NCBI RefSeq assembly: GCF_002217755.1
Contig: NZ_BCFL01000016.1
Span: forward strand, 974,319 to 1,038,318
Direction of reading: 5' to 3'
Length of the DNA stretch: 64,000 nucleotides
Source of the DNA: Streptomyces hyaluromycini
GTDB taxonomy: Bacteria > Actinomycetota > Actinomycetes > Streptomycetales > Streptomycetaceae
The notes under the pieces were generated by a model. The model searched no databases, was not told the DNA's origin, and saw nothing but the letters and a program-made list of their open reading frames with translations. A program made the position numbers and the translations under genes. Below are positions 1 through 8,021 of this stretch, piece after piece. Each line of letters opens with the position of its first letter. Within the stretch, counting starts at the first letter, position 1.

Positions 1-230
1 ACGATCTTGCCGTCGGACTGCACCGCCACGTCGTTGGCGGAGTCGGTGCCGCCGAGGTCGGTGAGGACCGTGCCGGCGCCGCCGAAACCGTTGTCCAGGT
101 CGCCGGGGGCGGCGACCGCGGTGCCGGGCAGGGCCAGGAGCAGCGCCAGGAGGGTGGCTGCCACGGTTCCGGCCCGGATCGTGAGCGATCGAACACCAGG
201 TGTGAACGATCGAACATGGGGTGTGAACAT
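1..230 (-). CDS. Secreted delta-60 repeat protein, N-terminal fragment (runs off the left edge)
   Basis: Only the first 76 codons are present. They encode a hydrophobic signal segment rich in Leu/Ala (about residues 22-40, ending near AVAAP) followed by GDLDNGFGGAGTVLTDLGG and a downstream DVAVQSDGKI. This phrase matches the delta-60 repeat, a beta-propeller-like unit found in secreted bacterial proteins of unknown role. Position 230 is the farthest in-frame ATG. A GTG at 164 would give a shorter signal peptide and leave the 21-bp tandem repeat at 187-228 upstream of the gene instead of inside it. Neither start has a convincing ribosome binding site. Family assignment is by motif recognition; the function is unknown. 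Confidence 0.7.
   Translation of the reverse strand, partial: MFTPHVRSFTPGVRSLTIRAGTVAATLLALLLALPGTAVAAPGDLDNGFGGAGTVLTDLGGTDSANDVAVQSDGKI
187..228. repeat. Two tandem 21-bp imperfect repeats at a gene start
   Basis: Two adjacent 21-bp copies (187-207 and 208-228) differ at three central positions. On the minus strand each starts GTTCACACC and ends GTTCGATC. The 21-bp spacing equals two helical turns, as expected for a cooperative binding site. They sit between two candidate start codons of the delta-60 gene. Confidence 0.6.
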
Positions 231-505
231 GGGCGACAGCGTTCCGGCGCCGGTCCGCGGGTCAGCTCGCCACGAGCCGTCTTGCGCTCACCGGCCGCAG
301 GAATCCACCCGCGTGGGTGAGGCCCCGCACACAGGCGAAGGCCTGCCGTCGCCCGTGTCCGTCGGGGCGGACGGACTGGGTGACGACAGGCCCAGGAGCC
401 GCACACGCCGTTGTGCGCGGCCTCGCCGGTTCACACCGCGGCCGGTCGTGACGATCGCTGGTCAGGGCACACCCGTACCGGCCGCGGAGTCTTCAACCCG
501 GGAAC

Positions 506-2329
506 TCAGCCCAGCCGCTCCACCAGCGCCCGGTACTCGGCCCACAGCTCCTTCGGCGTGTGCTCGCCGAAGGTGTTCAGGTGGTCGGGGACGAGTGCCG
601 CCTCCTCCCGCCAGACCTCCTTGTCGACGGTCAGCAGGAAGTCGAGGTCGCTGTCGGCGAGGTCGAGCCCGTTGGTGTCGAGGGCGTCCCGGGTCGGCAG
701 CACACCGATCGGCGTCTCCACACCCTCGGCCCTGCCGTCCAGCCGCTCCACGATCCACTTCAGGACGCGGGAGTTCTCGCCGAAGCCGGGCCAGACGAAC
801 TTGCCCTGGTCGTTCTTGCGGAACCAGTTGACGTAGTAGATCTTGGGCAGCTTGGACTGGTCCTTGTCCTTGGCCACGTCGATCCAGTGGGCCATGTAGT
901 CGCCCATGTTGTAGCCGCAGAACGGCAGCATCGCGAACGGGTCGCGGCGCAGCTCGCCGACCTTGCCCTCGGCGGCGGCGGTCTTCTCGGACGCCACGTT
1001 GGCGCCCAGGAAGACGCCGTGGTTCCAGTCGAAGGACTCGGTCACCAGCGGTACGGCGGTGGCGCGGCGGCCGCCGAAGAGGATCGCCGAGATCGGCACG
1101 CCCTTCGGGTCCTCCCACTCCGGCGCGATGATCGGGCACTGCGCGGCGGGCACGGTGAAGCGGGCGTTGGGGTGGGCGGCCGGGGTGTCGGACGCCGGCG
1201 TCCAGTCGTTGCCCTTCCAGTCCGTGAGGTGGGCCGGAGTCTCCTCCGTCATGCCCTCCCACCAGATGTCGTCGTCGTCGGTGAGCGCCACGTTGGTAAA
1301 GACTGCGTTGCCCCACAGCGTCTTCATCGCGTTGGCGTTGGTGTGCTCACCGGTGCCGGGCGCGACGCCGAAGAAGCCGGCCTCGGGGTTGATGGCGTAG
1401 AGGCGGCCGTCCTCGGCGAACCGCATCCAGGCTATGTCGTCGCCGATCGTCTCGACGGTCCACCCGGAGACGGTGGGCTCCAGCATGGCGAGGTTCGTCT
1501 TGCCGCAGGCGCTCGGGAAGGCTGCGGCGACGTACTTGGACTCGCCCTGCGGCGGGGTCAGCTTGAGGATCAGCATGTGCTCGGCGAGCCAGCCCTCGTC
1601 GCGCGCCATGACGGACGCGATGCGCAGGGCGTAGCACTTCTTGCCGAGCAGGGCGTTGCCGCCGTAGCCGGAGCCGTAGGACCAGATCTCGCGCGACTCG
1701 GGGAAGTGCGAGATGTACTTGGTCTGGTTGCACGGCCAGGCCACGTCCGCCTCTCCTTCCGCGAGCGGCGCGCCGAGGGTGTGGACGGCCTTCACGAAGA
1801 AGCCGTCGGAGCCGAGTTCGTCGAGGACGGCCTGGCCCATGCGCGTCATCGTGCGCATCGAGACGGCGACGTAGGCCGAGTCCGTGATCTCCACGCCGAG
1901 GGCGGACAGCGGCGAGCCGAGGGGGCCCATGCAGAACGGGACGACGTACATCGTCCGGCCCTTCATCGAGCCGCGGAACAGGCCCTTCTCGCCGGCGAAG
2001 ATCTCCCGCATCTCGGCGGGGGCCTTCCAGTGGTTGGTCGGGCCGGCGTCCTGCTCCCGCTCGGAGCAGATGAACGTGCGGTCCTCGACCCGGGCGACGT
2101 CGGTCGGGTCGGAGGCCGCGTAGTAGGAGTGAGGGCGCTTGATCGGGTCGAGCTTCTTGAAGGTGCCCTTCGCCACGAGCTCTTCGCACAGTCGCTCGTA
2201 CTCGGCCTCGGATCCGTCACACCAGACCACGCTGTCCGGTTGCGTCAGTTCGGCGATCTCGTTGACCCACGAGACCAGTTCCTGATGGTGGGTGGGGATG
2301 ACGGTGGGAGCCGCGTTGTCGCGCGCCAC
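506..2329 (-). CDS. pckG: Phosphoenolpyruvate carboxykinase (GTP)
   Basis: Cytosolic enzyme converting oxaloacetate and GTP to phosphoenolpyruvate, GDP and CO2; it links the TCA cycle to gluconeogenesis. The 607-residue product has the normal length of the GTP-dependent class. The P-loop [12 protein letters not shown] lies at about residues 271-282 and contains the class-specific reactive Cys275; the second nucleotide/metal motif IGDDIAWM follows at about 296. Translation starts at GTG 2329, 6 nt after AGGAG. The gene is monocistronic: its neighbours are the divergent TrhA gene and an unrelated secreted protein downstream. Identification is secure. Confidence 0.97.
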   Translation of the reverse strand: MARDNAAPTVIPTHHQELVSWVNEIAELTQPDSVVWCDGSEAEYERLCEELVAKGTFKKLDPIKRPHSYYAASDPTDVARVEDRTFICSEREQDAGPTNHWKAPAEMREIFAGEKGLFRGSMKGRTMYVVPFCMGPLGSPLSALGVEITDSAYVAVSMRTMTRMGQAVLDELGSDGFFVKAVHTLGAPLAEGEADVAWPCNQTKYISHFPESREIWSYGSGYGGNALLGKKCYALRIASVMARDEGWLAEHMLILKLTPPQGESKYVAAAFPSACGKTNLAMLEPTVSGWTVETIGDDIAWMRFAEDGRLYAINPEAGFFGVAPGTGEHTNANAMKTLWGNAVFTNVALTDDDDIWWEGMTEETPAHLTDWKGNDWTPASDTPAAHPNARFTVPAAQCPIIAPEWEDPKGVPISAILFGGRRATAVPLVTESFDWNHGVFLGANVASEKTAAAEGKVGELRRDPFAMLPFCGYNMGDYMAHWIDVAKDKDQSKLPKIYYVNWFRKNDQGKFVWPGFGENSRVLKWIVERLDGRAEGVETPIGVLPTRDALDTNGLDLADSDLDFLLTVDKEVWREEAALVPDHLNTFGEHTPKELWAEYRALVERLG

Positions 2330-2490
2330 GATTGCTCCTAAATGAGGGATTTTTGATCTTGTGGCCGTTTTTCAGGCCTTGTTGCCCCGTGGGGGCTGCG
2401 ACCCGGATGCTTCGTAGCCGCTCATCCGGTGCCGACCGCACTCATTTGATCCTCCGACTCGATCACCCATCTGTCCAGAGGGAGTCACAG

Positions 2491-2553
2491 ATGAGCGACG
2501 TGAGGAAGGCCACGGTTTCTGCGCCCACCTGCGTTTCTTTGCGTCCACATTGA
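2491..2553 (+). CDS. Possible 20-codon small ORF upstream of the TrhA gene
   Basis: In the 344-bp gap between pckG and the TrhA gene, an ATG at 2491 is preceded 8 nt upstream by GAGGGAG, a good Streptomyces ribosome binding site. The frame encodes MSDVRKATVSAPTCVSLRPH and stops. It could be a leader peptide or a small protein, or chance. No family is recognised and no attenuator hairpin was seen next to it. Confidence 0.25.
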   Translation: MSDVRKATVSAPTCVSLRPH

Positions 2554-2652
2554 GTTCGCCTCAAGGTCTTTTTGCAGACCGATGCGAGCGCAACCGGGGC
2601 TCCGTGAGACGATGGCCACTCTTCGGCGGTCATCGAGCGAGACTGATCCGTA

Positions 2653-2670
2653 ACTTACGGTTCCGTAGGT
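2653..2670 (+). promoter_or_regulatory. Palindromic operator overlapping the TrhA gene promoter
   Basis: ACTTACGG-TT-CCGTAGGT is an inverted repeat with one mismatch per arm, ending 3 bp before the first ATG. TACGGT inside it fits a Streptomyces -10 element, so the transcript would be leaderless or nearly so and a bound repressor would block it directly. Site size suits a TetR-family dimer. No such regulator gene is adjacent. Confidence 0.5.
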
Positions 2671-2673
2671 ACG

Positions 2674-3399
2674 ATGCCCCTCATGACTGCGCCCGTCCCC
2701 GACGCGCCCACGGACTCGCCGGCCGCCGGCCGTGGCCCCGCCGCGCTCTCCTCCCTGTCACAGCAGGTCAAGCCCAAGCTGCGCGGCTGGCTGCACCTGG
2801 GCATGTTCCCGGCCGTACTCGTCGCGGGCCTCGTTCTCACCGCACTCGCCGACTCGCCGCGCGGCCGCATCGCCTGCGGGATCTTCGCCCTGACGGCATG
2901 CCTGCTGTTCGGCGTGAGCGCCCTGTACCACCGGGGCAATTGGAGCCCGCGCATGGACGGCATCCTGCGCAGACTCGACCACGCCAACATCTTCCTGATC
3001 ATCGCGGGCACCTACACACCCCTGACCATGCTGCTGCTGCCCGGAGCCAAGGGGCAGTGGCTGCTGTGGGGCATCTGGGGCGCGGCGGCCGCGGGCATCG
3101 CCTTCCGGGTCTTCTGGGTCGGCGCACCGCGCTGGCTGTACACGCCCTGCTACATAGCGATGGGCTGGGCGGCGGTCTTCTTCCTGCCCGACTTCATGCG
3201 CACCGGCGGTATCGCGGTCCTGGTCCTGGTGGTCGTCGGCGGCCTCCTCTACAGCGCGGGCGGCGTGATCTACGGCATCAAGCGCCCCAACCCGTCACCG
3301 CGCTACTTCGGGTTCCACGAGGTGTTCCACTCCCTCACGCTGGCCGCCTTCGTCGTCCACTACGTCGGCATCTCCCTGGTGGCCTACCAGCACGCGTAG
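2674..3399 (+). CDS. TrhA/hemolysin III family seven-helix membrane protein
   Basis: Integral membrane protein of the PAQR/hemolysin III superfamily (241 residues, seven predicted helices). The signature region ALYHRGNW followed by RRLDHANIFLIIAGTYTP is present, with the conserved His and Asp residues; a family His also occurs near the C-terminus in HEVFHSL. Family members are tied to membrane fluidity or lipid homeostasis, but the biochemical activity is unsettled. ATG 2683 is an alternative start three codons in. A strong terminator follows directly, so the gene is transcribed alone under the palindrome at 2653-2670. Confidence 0.88.
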   Translation: MPLMTAPVPDAPTDSPAAGRGPAALSSLSQQVKPKLRGWLHLGMFPAVLVAGLVLTALADSPRGRIACGIFALTACLLFGVSALYHRGNWSPRMDGILRRLDHANIFLIIAGTYTPLTMLLLPGAKGQWLLWGIWGAAAAGIAFRVFWVGAPRWLYTPCYIAMGWAAVFFLPDFMRTGGIAVLVLVVVGGLLYSAGGVIYGIKRPNPSPRYFGFHEVFHSLTLAAFVVHYVGISLVAYQHA

Positions 3400-3420
3400 C
3401 CCCCACCGCCGCTCCCCCGA

Positions 3421-3454
3421 GTGGCCACGGCTTCCGAGCCGTGGCCACTTTTTT
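3421..3454 (+). terminator. Intrinsic terminator after the TrhA gene
   Basis: Perfect 12-bp stem GTGGCCACGGCT / AGCCGTGGCCAC with a 4-nt loop TCCG, followed by six T residues. It begins 21 bp past the stop codon. Confidence 0.92.
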
Positions 3455-3513
3455 CATGCCCTCCCCCACGGCCTCCCCCAGACCCGTCTCCATATTACGA
3501 CACCAACTCGCCA

Positions 3514-3546
3514 TTGACAGCTACTGGATTTTGAGAGCTACTCTCA
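3514..3546 (+). promoter_or_regulatory. Promoter and operator of the MFS-TetR pair
   Basis: TTGACA (3514-3519) is a consensus -35 box; TACTCT (3539-3544) can serve as -10. The palindrome TGAGAG-CTA-CTCTCA (3532-3546) overlaps the -10, an ideal repressor site. The ATG follows 4 bp later without a clear ribosome binding site, so the mRNA may be nearly leaderless. The TetR protein encoded downstream is the obvious candidate ligand-responsive repressor. Confidence 0.65.
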
Positions 3547-3550
3547 TTTC

Positions 3551-5119
3551 ATGGCTACTGTCACTCACCTTGAAGAGACACATCAGAACCCCCGCCGCTG
3601 GTGGGCCCTGGGCGCCCTGGTCGCGAGCATGCTGGTGCTCGGCTTCGACACGACGATCCTCAACGTGGCGCTCCCGACGATGGCCGGGGAGCTCGGCGCC
3701 ACCACCAGTCAGCAGCAGTGGATGGCGGACGCGTACGTCATCGTCTTCGCGTCGCTGATGCTCCCCGCCGGACTCCTCGGCGACCGCTTCGGCCGCCGCC
3801 GGATGCTCGTCGTGGGCCTGCTGATCTTCCTCGCGGGCTCGGTGCTGGGCTCGCTGGCCGGCGACGTGAACTGGGTGATCGCCGCCCGCGCGGCCATGGG
3901 CGTCGGCGCGGCGCTGGTGATGCCGCTCGCGATGTCCGTGCTGCCCTCGCTGTTCGGACCCGCCGAGCGCACCCGGGCCGTCGGCATCGTCTCGGCCGCC
4001 TCGGCGCTCGGCCTGCCGCTCGGCCCGATCATCGGCGGCTTCCTGCTCAACCACTTCTGGTGGGGCTCGGTCTTCCTGATCAACGTGCCGATGGCCGCCA
4101 TCGGCGTCGCCGCCTGCGTCTTCCTGCTCCCCGAGACCAGCGACCCCGCCTCCCCCAAGGTCGACGCCCTCTCCACCGCGCTCACCGCGATCGGCCTCGG
4201 CGCCCTGGTCTACGCGATCATCGAGGCTCCCGACCGCGGCTGGGGCGACCCGCTGGTGCTGGCTCTGTTCGCGGTCGCCGTCGTCCTCGTCACGGCCCTG
4301 GTACTGCGCGAACGCCGGGCCGAGCGCCCGATGCTCGACATGGGGCTCCTCACCCACCGCGGCTTCCTGCTGAACACCCTCGCGGCGACCCTGGTGATGT
4401 TCGTGCTGTCCGGCCTGCTGTTCGTGCTGCCGCAGTACCTCCAGGCGGTCCTCGGCAACGACGCCTTCGGCACCGGCCTGCGGCTGCTGCCCATGATGGG
4501 CGGCCTGATCATCGCAGCGCGCGCCGCCCAGCCGGTCGTCGCCCGCTTCGGCGCCCGCGCCGTGGTCGCCGCCGGCCTGGTCGTCCTCGCCTTCGCCGCC
4601 CTGCTCGGCAGCCGCACCTCGGTGAGCGACGGCTACGGCTTCACCGCACTGTGGCTGGCCGTCGCGGGCCTCGGCTTCGGCTTCTCGGTGGTCCCCTCCA
4701 TGGACGGCGCCCTCGGCGCGCTGCCCGCGGACCGGGCCGGCAGCGGCTCCGGGCTGCTGATGACCACGCGCCAGGTCGGCGGCGCGATCGGCATCGCCCT
4801 GCTCGGCAGCCTGCTGGCCAGTACCTTCCGCGACCGCCTGGACGTGACCGGCCTGCCCGCCCCGCTCGGCCACACCGCCGGTGAGTCGGTGGTCGCCGCC
4901 CACCTGGTCGCCGGGAAGACCGGCTCCGCCCACCTCGTCGCCTCCGCGAACGCCTCGTACGTCCACGGCATGGGCCTGGTCCTGATGGTGTGCGGCATCG
5001 CCGCGCTCGCCACCGCGCTGCTGGCCGCCGCGCTCCTGCCCAACACCCCGACCGGGCACCGCACCGAAGGGAACGAGTCCCCGGCCGTGGCCCCCGCCAC
5101 CGCCGATGCCGGACAATGA
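3551..5119 (+). CDS. DHA2-type (EmrB/QacA-like) MFS drug exporter
   Basis: 522-residue major facilitator with 14 predicted membrane helices, the size and topology of proton-driven multidrug exporters of the DHA2 group. Motif A is visible as LLGDRFGRRRML (about residues 75-86) and the helix-1 segment reads LGFDTTILNVALPTMAGEL, typical of this group. The stop codon overlaps the start of the TetR gene (ATGA), so pump and repressor are co-translated. Substrate cannot be predicted. Confidence 0.92.
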   Translation: MATVTHLEETHQNPRRWWALGALVASMLVLGFDTTILNVALPTMAGELGATTSQQQWMADAYVIVFASLMLPAGLLGDRFGRRRMLVVGLLIFLAGSVLGSLAGDVNWVIAARAAMGVGAALVMPLAMSVLPSLFGPAERTRAVGIVSAASALGLPLGPIIGGFLLNHFWWGSVFLINVPMAAIGVAACVFLLPETSDPASPKVDALSTALTAIGLGALVYAIIEAPDRGWGDPLVLALFAVAVVLVTALVLRERRAERPMLDMGLLTHRGFLLNTLAATLVMFVLSGLLFVLPQYLQAVLGNDAFGTGLRLLPMMGGLIIAARAAQPVVARFGARAVVAAGLVVLAFAALLGSRTSVSDGYGFTALWLAVAGLGFGFSVVPSMDGALGALPADRAGSGSGLLMTTRQVGGAIGIALLGSLLASTFRDRLDVTGLPAPLGHTAGESVVAAHLVAGKTGSAHLVASANASYVHGMGLVLMVCGIAALATALLAAALLPNTPTGHRTEGNESPAVAPATADAGQ

Positions 5120-5757
5120 CCGGCATGACGGCACCGCACACCTCCTTCTCCCCCGCCGACAACCCCCGGCTCGGCCTGCGCGAACGCAAGAAGATCAAGA
5201 CGCGCGAGGCGATCCGTACCGCGATGTACGCGCTGGTCGCGGAGCAGGGGTACGACGCGACGACGATCGAGCAGATCGCCGAGCGGGCCGAGGTGTCGCC
5301 GTCGACGGTCTACCGGTACTTCCCGACCAAGGAGGACATCGTCCTCACGGACGAGTACGACCCGCTCATCATGGCGGAGCTCCGGGCGCGGCCCGCCGAC
5401 GAGCCGTGGCCGGTCTCCCTCCGCCATGTGATGCACCGGGCGATCAGGATGGGCATGAAGGAGGACCCCGTGGTCTCCCGGCTGCGCACCCGGCTGATGG
5501 TCGAGGTACCGGCGGTGCGCTCGCGGATGATGGAGAGCATGTCGAGCACCGGCCGCATGCTCCGCCAGGCCATCGGCGAGCGCACCGGCCTCGACCCGGA
5601 CAGCCTGGAGGTACGGGTCTACGCGATGTCCATCGTCGGCGGCCTGCTGGAGACCTCGATGTACTGGGCGGAGCAGGAGCACGAGCCCGACTACGACGCC
5701 CTCATCGACCGTGCGCTGAACGTCATCGAGCACGGCCTGCCCCCGGAAAACCACTGA
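5116..5757 (+). CDS. TetR-family repressor coupled to the MFS exporter
   Basis: 213-residue transcriptional regulator. The N-terminal helix-turn-helix is clear: TREAIRTAMYALVAEQGYD, then TIEQIAERAEVSPSTVYRYF (about residues 27-70), the canonical TetR DNA-binding domain; the C-terminal two thirds would bind ligand and dimerise. ATG 5116 overlaps the preceding stop by 4 bp, indicating translational coupling; ATG 5125 is an alternative. The expected target is TGAGAG-CTA-CTCTCA at the operon promoter, giving autoregulated, substrate-inducible efflux (inference). Confidence 0.93.
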   Translation: MTGMTAPHTSFSPADNPRLGLRERKKIKTREAIRTAMYALVAEQGYDATTIEQIAERAEVSPSTVYRYFPTKEDIVLTDEYDPLIMAELRARPADEPWPVSLRHVMHRAIRMGMKEDPVVSRLRTRLMVEVPAVRSRMMESMSSTGRMLRQAIGERTGLDPDSLEVRVYAMSIVGGLLETSMYWAEQEHEPDYDALIDRALNVIEHGLPPENH

Positions 5758-5790
5758 GGCCACGGCCGTCACCCGTGCCATCCTGACCAG

Positions 5791-6513
5791 GTGAACGCTT
5801 CCGAGATCCAGGTCGAAGTCGCTCCCGAGCTGGCCCTGTTCGTCCCGCACGCCCGCCGGGTCGGCGTCCACCCCCTCACCGTCGACGGCGTCTCGACCCT
5901 CGGCCACGTCATCGAGTCCCTGGGCGTCCCCCTGACCGAGGTGGGCACCCTGGTGGTGGACGGCCACGAGGTCCCCGTGGCCCACATCCCGGCACACGGC
6001 GAGCGGGTGACCGTACGCCCGGTCACCCGCCCCCAGCGTGTCCCCGGCGCCCCGCTCCGCTTCCTCCTCGACGTCCACCTCGGCACCCTGGCCCGCCGCC
6101 TCCGCCTGCTCGGCGTGGACACGGCGTACGAGTCGACGGACATCGGCGACCCGGCCCTCGCCGCCCGCTCGGCGGCCGAGAAGCGCGTGCTGCTGAGCCG
6201 CGACCGGGGCCTGCTGCGCCGCCGCGAACTCTGGGCCGGCGGCTACGTCTACAGCACCGGCCCCGACGACCAACTCCGCGACGTCCTCGACCGGTTCGCC
6301 CCCGACCTGCGCCCCTGGACCCGCTGCACCGCCTGCAACGGCCTGCTCAGGGAGGCGACGAAGGACGAGGTGGCGGACCAGCTGAAGGGCGGGACGCAGA
6401 AGTCGTACGACGTCTTCGCGCAGTGCGCGGAGTGCGGCCGCGCGTACTGGAAGGGCGCGCACCACCAGCAGCTGGAGGCCATCGTGGCACGCGCCCTCGC
6501 CGAGTTCGCCTGA
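5791..6513 (+). CDS. Ubiquitin-like fold / Mut7-C RNase domain protein
   Basis: 240 residues in two parts. Residues 1-80 resemble a ubiquitin/ThiS-like fold; from about residue 88 the Mut7-C module follows, a PIN-type RNase domain with acidic residues in FLLDVHLG (Asp94) and LLSRDRGL (Asp138) and a zinc ribbon formed by Cys179/Cys182 and Cys212/Cys215. This two-domain form is known in bacteria; an RNA-processing or toxin-like nuclease role has been proposed but not proven. Start is GTG 5791. It lies 33 bp after the TetR gene and may be read through from it. Confidence 0.85.
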   Translation: MNASEIQVEVAPELALFVPHARRVGVHPLTVDGVSTLGHVIESLGVPLTEVGTLVVDGHEVPVAHIPAHGERVTVRPVTRPQRVPGAPLRFLLDVHLGTLARRLRLLGVDTAYESTDIGDPALAARSAAEKRVLLSRDRGLLRRRELWAGGYVYSTGPDDQLRDVLDRFAPDLRPWTRCTACNGLLREATKDEVADQLKGGTQKSYDVFAQCAECGRAYWKGAHHQQLEAIVARALAEFA

Positions 6514-6537
6514 ACCTGAACCGGCGCCGGTCCGGGG

Positions 6538-7890
6538 TCAGTTGCGGCCCAGCGCCCGGTACTCCCAGCCGGCCGCGCGCCACTGGGCCGGGTCGAGGGC
6601 GTGCCGGCCGTCCACGACCCGGCGCCGGCTCACCACGGAGCCCATGGCCTCCGGGTCGATCTCCCGGAACTGCGTCCACTCGGTGAGCAGGACCACGACA
6701 TCGGCGCCTGCGGCGGTCTGCAGCGCGTCGGTCCCGTAGTCCAGTTCGGGGTGGACGCGGCGGGCGTTGTCCATCGCCACCGGGTCGTAGACCGTCACCT
6801 GCGCGCCGGCCCGGTGCAGCGTGGCGGCGACGTCCAGCGCCGGGGCGTCCCGGATGTCGTCGGAGTTGGGTTTGAAGGCCGCCCCCAGGGCGGCCACCTT
6901 CTTCCCGGCGAGATCGCCGCCGACCAGCTCGCGGACCAGGTCCACGGTGCGGGCCCGGCGGCGCTGGTTGATCGCGTCCACCTCGCGCAGGAAGGCGACC
7001 GCCTGGGCGACGTCCAGTTCCTCGGCGCGGTGGATGAACGCCCTGATGTCCTTGGGCAGGCAGCCGCCGCCGAAGCCCAGCCCCGGCTTCAGGAACCGGC
7101 CCCCGATCCGGTCGTCGTAGGCCAGCGCCTCCGCGAGCCGGTGCACGTCGGCGCCGGTGGCCTCGCAGACCTCCGCCATGGCGTTGATGTACGAGATCTT
7201 CGTGGCCAGGAAGGAGTTGGCGGCGACCTTGACCAGTTCGGCGGTCGGCAGGTCGGCGACCACCACCGGGGTGCCCTGGGCGATGACGGGCGCGAACGCC
7301 GCGCGCAGCTGCTGCTCCGCCCACGCGGACTCGGTGCCGAACACCAGCCGGTCGGGGTGCAGGGTGTCGTCCACCGCGAAGCCCTCCCGCAGGAACTCCG
7401 GGTTCCAGGCCAGCTCCACGGCGTCCCCGGCCGGGGCGGTGCTCCGGACCAGCTCCGCGAGGCGGGCCGCGGTGCCCACCGGCACCGTCGACTTCCCGAC
7501 CACCAGGGCCCGGCGGTTCAGGTGCCGGGCCAGCTCGGTCACCGCACCCTCCACGTAGCGCAGGTCCGCGGCGTAGGAACCGGGCTGCTGCGGGGTGCCC
7601 ACGCAGACGAAGTGGATGTCGCCGAACTCCGCGGCCTCCGCGAGGCTGGTCGTGAAGTGCAGCCGGCCGGATTCCTGGGCCTTGACCAGGAGTTCGGGCA
7701 GCCCTGGCTCGAAGAACGGTACCTGCCCGGCTCTCAGCAGCTCGATCTTGCCGGGATCGACGTCGACGCCGAGCACCTCGTAGCCGAGCTCCGCCATGCA
7801 CACGGCGTGCGTGGCGCCCAGGTAGCCGGTGCCGATGACGGTGAGACGGGGAAGACGGGGAGCGCCGGTGCTGTCGGGAAGAGTGTCCAT
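6538..7890 (-). CDS. UDP-glucose 6-dehydrogenase
   Basis: Oxidises UDP-glucose to UDP-glucuronate with two NAD+. The 450-residue product has the Rossmann motif GTGYLG (residues 20-25), the substrate-domain segment KVAANSFLATKISYINAMAE, and the catalytic cysteine in GFGGGCLPKD (Cys277). ATG 7890 is preserved by CGGAGG 6 nt upstream; an earlier in-frame ATG at 7941 lacks a site. It is the last gene of a same-strand set with a GT2 synthase and two beta-helix proteins, 131 bp after the preceding gene, so it probably supplies the uronate precursor for that polysaccharide. Confidence 0.95.
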   Translation of the reverse strand: MDTLPDSTGAPRLPRLTVIGTGYLGATHAVCMAELGYEVLGVDVDPGKIELLRAGQVPFFEPGLPELLVKAQESGRLHFTTSLAEAAEFGDIHFVCVGTPQQPGSYAADLRYVEGAVTELARHLNRRALVVGKSTVPVGTAARLAELVRSTAPAGDAVELAWNPEFLREGFAVDDTLHPDRLVFGTESAWAEQQLRAAFAPVIAQGTPVVVADLPTAELVKVAANSFLATKISYINAMAEVCEATGADVHRLAEALAYDDRIGGRFLKPGLGFGGGCLPKDIRAFIHRAEELDVAQAVAFLREVDAINQRRRARTVDLVRELVGGDLAGKKVAALGAAFKPNSDDIRDAPALDVAATLHRAGAQVTVYDPVAMDNARRVHPELDYGTDALQTAAGADVVVLLTEWTQFREIDPEAMGSVVSRRRVVDGRHALDPAQWRAAGWEYRALGRN

Positions 7891-7941
7891 GATGCCTCCG
7901 AGGGGATGTCCGAGCGGAAAGTGCGCATGCCGAAGACGCAC

Positions 7942-7968
7942 GTGGGTGAAGTGGGTGAAGTCGGTGAA
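7942..7968. repeat. Three tandem 9-bp repeats upstream of UDP-glucose dehydrogenase
   Basis: GTGGGTGAA, GTGGGTGAA and GTCGGTGAA follow each other in the 131-bp gap before the dehydrogenase gene. On the coding strand they read TTCACC-type steps of 9 bp. Such a short-step array could be a regulator site or simple slippage; it is about 50 bp from the start codon. Confidence 0.55.
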
Positions 7969-8021
7969 GGAGAGGGAACTGCGGTCGCGTGGGGCCCGGG
8001 TGCGGACCGGGCCCCTCGCCG

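Noticed and set aside
560..2341. Long plus-strand open frame of 593 codons opposite pckG
   Set aside because: It is the antisense shadow of a certain gene; composition (Val/Gly/Arg/Asp-rich, no domain) is typical of open antisense frames in high-GC DNA.
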